The position numbers and the translations under genes are program-made. Positions 49,823-60,700 of a stretch of 64,000 nucleotides of DNA are shown here, one piece after another. The stretch is from Hofstenia miamia (Eukaryota; Xenacoelomorpha; Acoela). The stretch spans positions 724,596 to 788,595 of the forward strand of contig SCFE01000067.1 of assembly GCA_004352715.1 (NCBI GenBank), read 5' to 3'. Below the pieces are notes generated by a model. The model had not been told where the DNA came from and did not search any database. It saw only the letters and a list, made by a program, of their open reading frames with translations. Numbering within the stretch: the stretch's first letter is position 1; each line of letters opens with the position of its first letter.

Positions 49823-52800
49823 TTCAACTTGGATATTTTGAAAAAAGTAAAAGAGAATTTTAAACTGTTTTAGGTATAGAAAAATTTATTGGGGAAATTG
49901 TCATTAGTTAGATTGACGGAAATCCAAATGTTATAAAGGAAATTGCTGATGTTGCGAATGGATTTTAAGATAATTGTGTTACATATCAAATTAAAAAATC
50001 ATGTCAAAGATACATGTATATATTAAACTCTATATACTCAGTTTGATAGGCTTAATCAATAATTTAATGTTCATATTGAGATGTAGCTCGCTCATTTAAC
50101 CTCAATCTAGTTGAGGATTTTTGAAAATTTTTCATGGTTTCATAATAAATTTTTAAACGCCTATAGCTCAAAACAATTAACTTTATACTCAATATGAAAG
50201 CACCAAATGATAGAAGAGTCTCCTCTTTCTTGTTCGCTCTAAATCCACGACCCAGCTCTGTCCCATCGAGGCGTGCCTTCGGTCCCCCAACCTCTGACTT
50301 TGCACACGGTAAACCGCAATAGGTTTGGGATTTCTGAAAGTTGCTTCCATGGGTTCAAAGCTTTATAAATAGTTGAACATTAGATATGGAGATAATTTAA
50401 ATCTTTTTCAAAATTTGAAATTTTCAACGAAAAATTATTAGTCTATTGAACAATTTCAGCCACAGCAATAGGTTTTAGTAGAAATTTTCAACATTGCATT
50501 AAAGACCTGCTCATGCCTCACGATTTTCAAATTTGCTAATAGGCCTGGAGAAAATTCTTTGTAAATGTAAATAACGGTTTAAACTTAAAATAGAAGGTAG
50601 GCTGCTTAAGGTTAAACACTAGCCTTTTTACAGATTTTCCACAATCCTGTTTTTTTCAAAGAAGCCCTTTTATCCAACTGCCTATTTCTGTACAGTATAC
50701 AAAATTTACATTTTGTAAAAATCCAATAGATTGTTAGATTGTTCTACTCAAATTTTACGGTAACAATGAATTTTAATGTGACATAAACGTTTTGTTTGAA
50801 TCCATAAAATCCGTAGTGATTTTGTCCAATTTGTGATAACACATGACTTATTAATCGAATAGCACCCTCCATTCCTTTTTGATTTTAATACTCACCGTTA
50901 ATTATATCTTAATGTTGCATAATTCGGTTTTATTGGCGAGCAATAAATTAAATTTTAAGTATGTGAATACTTTTTTTGCCTATGGATTGTGTTTTGAATT
51001 TTCTATCCATTAGTAACGCTCAGACTTGTCAATGAGACGAAATTTTTAAACTCGACTCGGTTCATTTTACTACTGAGTATTTTTGGCTCGGCTGGTTACA
51101 TTGAACCATGCAATGAAGCTCGTTTTAGCTCGATATTGATTATTAAATATATTGCGCTCTCAGAACTTTTTGCATATCTCTTCCTGTTATTTAATAAACA
51201 TTTTAAATATTATAAAGAATGTATATTTAATAAAAAATTAGAAAAATTTGGATAACAAAATTAAAAGGCAGAATTACAAATTTCCTTAACTAAACAATGC
51301 TCGTTTGGGGCTCGTTGTATATCCAATGTTTTGCTCAAGCTCGGCTCGGCTCGGTTAGAATCGGTTACTACAATCGTTCACTTTTGCACGATTTGAAGAG
51401 TGTGTGAGATTTTTAAATTATCAAATGTTTTGGGAACTCAAATCTAATTTTTACAATTATTAAAAGGCTTGAGTTTTGTAGTTAGCCAAAACAGTGTTTT
51501 ATTAAAAACAAAGCTTAGGTTACACTAAAAATTTTGAATTACTAATGCAAAATTTTGATATAAATCAATCAAGACTCGAACTCACCTGCCAGTGATCTAG
51601 AATTCTAAGTGTCTGTTAACCCAATGGTAGACTTTATTATGAAAAATATAACTGCAACCAAGCAACAGTTTAAAGGTAGGATCTACAAAGAGGTTCGTAA
51701 CGCATGTAATTCGAATAATTTCATACATCATTGATTAACAAATTACCTTTTAGTGTAACATTTTACTCTCTTAATATTTCAGAAATGTTTCGACAACACT
51801 TTTAGGCTTACAGTTTGATTTATACAGAAATTACATGCTACACTTGTAATTTGTGTTTGGGATATCAAGAAAAGCACAGATTTCAGCCATAAATTCAGAA
51901 GTTAGATCAACTATACAATAGCTTTATGACAAAAAACTGTTCATCATTTAGTAAGTGCTTTGTCATTTCCCGAAATAAAATATTTTTCAAAAAAATTCAT
52001 TGCTAAGTTTCCATGGGAATAAAATATGTCCGGACACCAAATATAGCACTTTTTTAGAATGGCTCTTAAATATTTGCCATTTTCACAGATTTCTTCAGCT
52101 ATAGTTTCCCACAATTCTGTGAATCCCGACCCAGTTTTTTAAAAAATCACTCTCACCATTTACCCATTTCTGTACAAAATGTAAAATATACATTTTATTA
52201 AAATTCAACTCAGATTTTAGACTGACACAATTAATTCTAATGTGATAAAAACGTTTTATTTCAAACCATAAAAATCCAAAGTCATTTTTGACTAATTTGT
52301 GATAACACATGACTTATTAATCGAAATAGCACATTACATTTCCTTTGTGATTTGAATACCCACAGTTAATTATATTTTAATGTTGCATAAAATCGGATTT
52401 ATTGTCGAGCAATAAATCAATAAATAAATTTAAAATTAAATTTTAAGTATATGCAAATAATTGTTCTGCCTGTGGATTGTGTTTTGAATTTTCTATCGAT
52501 TAGTAACGCTGTTGGACAAAGTTAATACCAGCGACCAATCTATTGATTTTCCATCCATTACGCATTATTTTTAAAGTTTCACTCAATAATTTGCGCGGAT
52601 AGAACTACATTCAATAATAGTTTATAGCATTGTTAGGAATGTATTTGGCTGCAGGACAACTTTATAGTTTACCTATGCTATCCCTCCATCAATGTTAGAT
52701 TCATAGCAACAATATTAATTTTGTCATGTTTTCGGTCTAATGAGAGCTTAAAATATTTTTTCCTCGATTTGATTTATAATAAAATTATTGTGATTTAGTG

Positions 52801-54673
52801 TTGATGCCAAAATATAGATTTTTCTAAACATTTTGAAATAATGTTTTGAAATATATTTGGAAATGTGTAATAGAGTTTATATTGATAACATTTTGCGAAT
52901 CCAAAGAATAAATCTTTAAAGTTCACTGCAACAGATTGTTATTTATGAAACGCCTATTTGTAAACAAACAATGCATTTAGTATAAGAAATCAGGGTGTTT
53001 ATTTAATTCTATTATTTGAAATTCGCATTGTAAAATCTTAGGGAAAACTAGATTAGTTATCCCATATGTTGTTTTGACCCTATGTAGAATAAAAACGAAG
53101 AACGAAAAATTAATTTAAAAAACTTGAAAATATGTAAAGTTTTCGAGTTATGACATTTATGTTAAAATGTAAACTTAGGAAATACTATAAAATATACATC
53201 GCATACTTTAACTAAATGGACTGAGTTGGCAGGCATAATTAAAAACAATGGTGGCCGGACGTCCTGGTTTAGGAAAGACAATATTTTTAGCGCTCTGTCA
53301 TCTCCCTACTTCGCCTTAATAAACTATCATGGCTAGTTTTTGAAAGCGCTTTTTATATTTTTCATTTATATTTAATGTTCAATGCTGTGTAATCTTTTAC
53401 AAATGTTTTGTAACTTCATTAAGAAAAATTTTGGAGCATTTTTAAATGATTTAAGTTGTTTTTGGATGTAAATGTTCTTTTATAACCTTAAAAATATTGC
53501 TTTTTATATTATATTTTAAACTTATGCTTAGCACATCACTCATCTAATAAATATTTTGATCATTTATATCGAATTTCAATAATTAGCAAAAAAATATCAT
53601 GGACCTCCATATATTCTTTTGTTTTGCGCTCTGCATGACCTGTATAAAGTATGCTATGATATATATATATATANNNNNNNNNNNNNNNNNNNNNNNNNNN
53701 NNNNNNNNNNNNNNNNNNNNNNNNNNNNNNNNNNNNNNNNNNNNNNNNNNNNNNNNNNNNNNNNNNNNNNNNNNNNNNNNNNNNNNNNNNNNNNNNNNNN
53801 NNNNNNNNNNNNNNNNNNNNNNNNNNNNNNNNNNNNNNNNNNNNNNNNNNNNNNNNNNNNNNNNNNNNNNNNNNNNNNNNNNNNNNNNNNNNNNNNNNNN
53901 NNNNNNNNNNNNNNNNNNNNNNNNNNNNNNNNNNNNNNNNNNNNNNNNNNNNNNNNNNNNNNNNNNNNNNNNNNNNNNNNNNNNNNNNNNNNNNNNNNNN
54001 NNNNNNNNNNNNNNNNNNNNNNNNNNNNNNNNNNNNNNNNNNNNNNNNNNNNNNNNNNNNNNNNNNNNNNNNNNNNNNNNNNNNNNNNNNNNNNNNNNNN
54101 NNNNNNNNNNNNNNNNNNNNNNNNNNNNNNNNNNNNNNNNNNNNNNNNNNNNNNNNNNNNNNNNNNNNNNNNNNNNNNNNNNNNNNNNNNNNNNNNNNNN
54201 NNNNNNNNNNNNNNNNNNNNNNNNNNNNNNNNNNNNNNNNNNNNNNNNNNNNNNNNNNNNNNNNNNNNNNNNNNNNNNNNNNNNNNNNNNNNNNNNNNNN
54301 NNNNNNNNNNNNNNNNNNNNNNNNNNNNNNNNNNNNNNNNNNNNNNNNNNNNNNNNNNNNNNNNNNNNNNNNNNNNNNNNNNNNNNNNNNNNNNNNNNNN
54401 NNNNNNNNNNNNNNNNNNNNNNNNNNNNNNNNNNNNNNNNNNNNNNNNNNNNNNNNNNNNNNNNNNNNNNNNNNNNNNNNNNNNNNNNNNNNNNNNNNNN
54501 NNNNNNNNNNNNNNNNNNNNNNNNNNNNNNNNNNNNNNNNNNNNNNNNNNNNNNNNNNNNNNNNNNNNNNNNNNNNNNNNNNNNNNNNNNNNNNNNNNNN
54601 NNNNNNNNNNNNNNNNNNNNNNNNNNNNNNNNNNNNNNNNNNNNNNNNNNNNNNNNNNNNNNNNNNNNNNNNN

Positions 54674-54704
<31 letters not shown>

Positions 54705-57700
54705 CGAGTCGTCAGCAGACTGAAGTCGGCAATGAGATATTCGAGTAAATTTTACAGACTTCAATAGCTATTTTCTTAGCGATTTTCATCCATATACAAT
54801 TTACATGAGAAAATACTCGGAAATATAATTAACAAGATATTCAAAGATAATTAGTTATTAAATTGGACTTCATTTGTATAATATCCTGTGTACGATGCTC
54901 ACTTACTTAAGCAAATATGTTTAACACACAGGGCCTTATTCCTTCCGGAGATGGCGCTAGAACCCATTCATGTAGTACCGCAAAATTTGATCTTGGGATT
55001 ACACACGCTAAGTATTCATATGTATGATATCAAGATTCATATCAATTTTCGGTTCAAATTTATTAATAATTGTATTCAGCCACAAATATCATCTCCAAAT
55101 TTGGAATTACAGGACCATTTAATTAACTACGGCTTTATTACCTGCATGTACTATATAATTATTATCAGGGTTGTAAATGGAAATAGATATTTCCATTCTA
55201 TTTCACTTCCAGATTATACAAATGGAAATGGAATGGAAATTGAAACTATATTTTGAAATGGAAATTTAATGTAAATTTATAGAAATGAAATTTCAAAAAA
55301 GACTTCTCAACACGATTGAAAAATTTTCATAACACCCTAATTTATTCAAATAATAATAATATTAAAATAACCAAAATTAGTCGGAAACATACTAAGCAGA
55401 GTGACTACAAGGAATAAGTTTCGTAAATCTCAAATTAAATTAATTAAAAATTTTCGTCCATGATTTCAGATATTGTAAGGACTGGGCATGTTTGTGACAT
55501 CTAGAATTCTTTACTAATTCTGGTTGCAACCCTATGCGTGCTTACACTTACATACATTTTTTTAATATTAATGAAACTACAATTAATATAATTATCAACA
55601 GAAAGTTTTTGATGCATGTGAGTTTACTGTATAAGTATTTCCATTTATCATCGCCATGCATATATAACTTTAAATTATTTAAATTTAGTTTGAATCTGAA
55701 CAGATGCGGCCAGTACCAAAGCATTACAAAATTCTGTTATGTGTACATTAGCAATTTCAACCAAACCAATTATTGCAACTGCCTGAACTAAATTGTAATT
55801 TCTGTTCACATTATCGTCAACTTTATGATCATTCAGGACTCTACAGGATGACTCACACCCATGATTAGAACCTGGAACCACGGACATTAGAATTTTATTC
55901 ATTTTGATCAAAATAGTTGTGGTTATGGGACTATCAAATTTTAATGAGACTAAATGAGACGGGAACCAGTGAAATTCTGATGTTGCAGAACCCTAGCATT
56001 AGCTCTAAGAGTTATGGAAATATATGAAAATTAAGGGGAAAATATGGAAAACAATTTTAAATAGTTATGGAAATGGAATAGAAATGGAAGCGAATCTCAC
56101 TTCCATATGCAAGCCTGACAATTATAGATTTCATTTTCCAATATCTAATATAATATTGATATCTAAACTAATACACTAGATTCTCCTAATTTAGGCAGAG
56201 GATTTCCCGATGTTGCTGCATTCGGCATTGTGATGGCAATGACTGTTCTGCTAGCAGCCGGTGTAAAAACTTCAGTTTGGTTCAGCAACACTCTAAACAT
56301 TATTAATCTTGCTGCTTGGGTTTTTGTTATTGTCTGTAGTCTCTTTTATATGCAGCCTGAATACGTCATTAAGGAGGGATTTTTACCGTATGGAACCTCA
56401 GGAGTTAGTAGTCTTTTTAGTTTCTATTTCAAAAAACAAATAACATCAGGATGTAAAATAATTAAAAATTTCGTAAGAACTCTTCGTAGGAAATAATTGT
56501 AGTGATTAGAAAGATTTCAAATAAGAATAATTTGTATATTTTGCAAATTGACTTTCACTACTGTGCCTAAATATTTTTGTTAAGTGTAAGCAAATAATGC
56601 ACATTTCTTTTCCATTTTCTGTTTCAGCGATGTTTTGTAGCATAGAATAATTGACCATTATTCTTGTTGGTTCAACAATTCAAACGTCAACATGACGTTG
56701 TAAATATTATGTAAAGAGCGATTGACAATTAAAACAAATATCAATTGAAAACTCTTTTGGGCTTGGTATTCTCTGATGAATTTACTGGGAAAAATAATAT
56801 AATATGCATAAAAAATTCAGATGATTAAATTGAATAAACATACTTTTGCTATTCCACTGCATTGTTTTAGTTTACGTAGTCACTTTTCACATTGAAAAGA
56901 TTGATAATGTAAAGAAGGACATTATGATGGAATGTATCGCAATTTAAATCACAAATATAACTATTTCTACGCATGTCCATCTAAATTAAGGGTTTTTATT
57001 GGAGAATCCCCAGGGGTGAATTACAGGATTTAAGGGGGTGAACTATGACCTTGAGAAAAAGCCTACTGGAGATGCCCTGGACCGAATATTGTAAATACGT
57101 AGAAGCCATCTCTAAGGGACATTGAAATTTTTGAGGTTTTAGAAATGAGGAGTGAATGTGAACCACTGGTCTAAATCTTGAAAATTAACTTTATATTAAA
57201 TCTATAACCGAGTTACGGGTTGAAAGCAGCGTACATCTATTTAAAACCAGAACCAGTGAAGATTCATTTATTGTATTTAGGTATTCAGTGGTGCAGCGAC
57301 TTGTTTTTACGCATTCATCGGATTCGACATCATCGCAACAACAGGGGAGGAAAGTCGTAACCCTTCCCGCTCCATCCCAATAGCCATCATCATCACATTA
57401 ATTATCTGCTTAACAGCCTATGAGAGTTGCAGTCTCATTATTACCTTCATGGTGCCATACTACGATATTGATCCTGAAAGTGCACTCACAACCATGTTTG
57501 TTTATCACGGGGCTAACACTGCAAAATACTTTGTTGCGGCAGGTATTCAACTTGCGATATTAACCAACACCTTGTTGAAATAATTTCAAATTTCTTGGCA
57601 TTAGAAATTAGTTTATTTGAACATGACAAGAAAATTACCCTGTGAGTACTAATTCTTCACAGATTTTCAAATGGGCTTGAATTCTGCAGCCCAGGTCCAT

Positions 57701-60700
57701 TTTTGAATAGACCGCCAAGTGGGATTGTAATTAGGTATAAAGGTTAATTCAAATGTTACATGACTTAGAAACTTTTAGTTAGGGTTAGAAAAAATACAAT
57801 CCTTTGAAAAAAAAAGTCTTAAACGCTTAATATATTTTAAACATGCTTTTTTCAAAGTGATTTTCTCCAATGTTTACCAAAACTCATATAAGCCCCATAT
57901 ACGAATACTTATATGTATCCAAAAACTATCCTGGAAAGACAATTTTTTGTGACAAACACAAAAATAATTTGTCTTGTTAAATTTCATTTCCTTAATGAAT
58001 CTGAATCAGAATTTTCAACTTCTGCACTATTTTGGGTCTCCAAATGTTATTCAATGGACTTGGCATGCTTATATACGTCAAAGTTAACAAGTTAAATTTT
58101 TTATTAAATGTGGTTTTTGAAGAAACTTTAGGCCTGCTTTTCTGCCCTGTTGTGGCATTCCCATACATGTATTCAAAGTTAATGTTATACTTTATTCTTT
58201 AAAACACTTAATAAAGACAAAAACACAAGAAGAAATATGATACCGAATTATAATGAAAACAAGGCAATGCATTTGATAAGGATATCTGATCAAATGAAGC
58301 GAAAATAATTATATGGGTACAACTAGTGAGGTTTTCTTCCTGTAAAAACGGATCGTGTCAAAAGAAAAATATGTATGCATTATTATACTAACTCCTATTA
58401 CACTAGCAGAGGAATTAGCAGCAACATGGTGTTTTCAGGAAAGTTGACGCCAGCTTAACTTATGGGAATTAGCAATAAATGCCGTTATATTTCATTGTTA
58501 CCTGAGCTGATGTTTCAAATGTTATTGAAATTTATCAAGTAGTTAATGATGTTTAGATTCTCATACCATAAATTTGTGCTGTTGTATCTTTTGAGTGTTA
58601 GAAGTGGAGATTATTTACTAGACCAATCTTGTTCAACAAGCACCGGCCCGCCATTGTGTTATGCTTAACAGTAGTGATAAATATAAGACTTATAACATTT
58701 CTATTTTTCTTCAATAATATAAAAGAGTACATCTGTATGTACTATGTACACTATTGCTTATATGTATGTTAGCAAATAACATCTGTACACGATTTCGTAG
58801 TTCTTGTCGGGTCGGTTTCAGTATAAAGATAAGATTGATGTTAATCCCCTCTTGATTTTGGAGAGATTCAAGATGTTAAGTAATACCAATGAATTGCTGT
58901 TTCACCTATCAGAAAATGATTGATAGTAATCATCATTTGATTGAACAAAGATCCACAACGTCAAATCAAAGTCAACGCTTAAGGTAGGTCAGGGTTCTGA
59001 TCTATGCTTACCTTATATTGTCATTCTCTAATATATGTGGTATTTGCTGTTTTTTCACGATCCCCAGATTGTACCTAAGTCTTTTAAGGTAAGCTTTGAA
59101 AATGTTATTGTTCTTAGTTGCAGTTCTTTTTGGTAACAATTATTGAAAAATGGCATTTAATTGGTTAAGAAAATGTGTCAAAAGCTCTTTCGAATTCAGT
59201 TTGACCTATTCAAATATATTCGACTATCGAATATTCGAATCCTACACTACAAATTCCATTCTATGTAAATTCGTTAGAGTAGCATTGGTTCTGGTTCATT
59301 TAAATGCTCATGCCCCTTGCACATCTGATTCTGTACGAATCAGATAAAAATTTTACTTAATAGTGAGTCGCTAAATTTCCCTAATTTTGCAGAAAAACAT
59401 TTTCTTTATCTGTCATTAGTCGTGATACGAAAATTGAAAGGTTATCTAGAGATATACATAAGTAGTTTCCACTAACGAGCATTTTAGTCCTTCTAGTAGT
59501 GCATTTATTATAAATTGTTTCAGAATAATTTAGATTAACGTTCATTTGTTCAGATAATTGATTACTTACTTATTGCAGTTTGCTCATTGTGGAATATTTA
59601 AAAAAATTTTTTTTATTATCCACATTCAGTCATTCAAACCTACAGCGCGAAGGACATGAACCAGGGTTGGGTCAAATTATTGAAAATAATTAGAAGTAAT
59701 TTTAAAATATCTTACTATTACGCAAGAGTGCATGCAAGGTAACATAAAATCATTGAATGCAACATGGTTTGTAAAATATTGTCACTTAAGATAAAAATTA
59801 AATCGAAGCATAAAAATAAATTAATTTTTTGAAATAGCGTTATTTTCATTGCACTATTTAGTGAATTTTAGCAATTTCCAACACATGCATTATGCGCAAT
59901 TTCTTTACAAATAGTCACACTAATGTAAAGGCAGATTGGGACATGAGAATCGTTGCAATAAAAAATCATGGATTCGCCCATGATGCATCCGAATATACTT
60001 TAGTACAAATTTCCATCATTGCATGGGAGCGAGTGCAGTAATAGAAATGGTACTATTCCACGATTTCCAAATCTTCTAATAGGTTTATGGGGGAAATTAT
60101 TTGAAAAAATGAGAAAATCGGTTTGTACCTTTAAAAGATCACAAAGACTTTCCAAAAACTTTAGAAAAGCACAGTGTCAAACTAGTCAAAACAGAAGCCC
60201 TTTTTGACTCAGTTACCCATTCAGTAAAATTAATTGTGTATTCTCAGCACTTAAAATCACCATCATCTACATAGGAATTTTACAGAATTCAATAATTTAA
60301 TATTGATTATCAAGAGTAACTCTATAAAGATTAAATTTTAATATCGACTTTGTTATGAAGGATTTTATGGATATAACGAGTGGTTTTGGGTCAAATTGAC
60401 TTTCTCTGATGTTCCAGTTTTAAACATCAAATGCCTAAAAATAGTACATTGTGATTGTATAGCTGCATGTAACACAATAAATTTGCATTAAGGCGTATAA
60501 ATATTTCACTTTACATTAAAATTTCAATTATGTCGTCTATTATTTTGCATCTGAAGTCAATTGTGTCAAGAAGTCTGTGCGCCGTTTTGACGCGGAAAAA
60601 ATGTCGACTATTTGGCATTTTATCAGAGTAAATGCCTGAACAGTGCTAATGAAACTTGGTTATTGTAATTGCTAAATTGCGAAATATCCGGTTTTAATTA

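Noticed and set aside
53583-54767. Very long open frames (370-393 codons) across 53.6-54.8 kb on both strands
   Set aside because: They consist almost wholly of undetermined bases flanked by TA repeat; no coding evidence.
54888-55256. 122-codon plus-strand frame
   Set aside because: It runs into the terminal repeat of the hAT-like element, lacks splice signals and has no recognisable domain.
57287-57296. Alternative acceptors inside exon 4
   Set aside because: They would delete family-conserved residues (VFSG) and break the frame with exon 3.
60170-60260. Possible third copy of repeat R2
   Set aside because: Only the opening (GAAGCCCTTTT and following) resembles R2; similarity is lost within about 40 bases.
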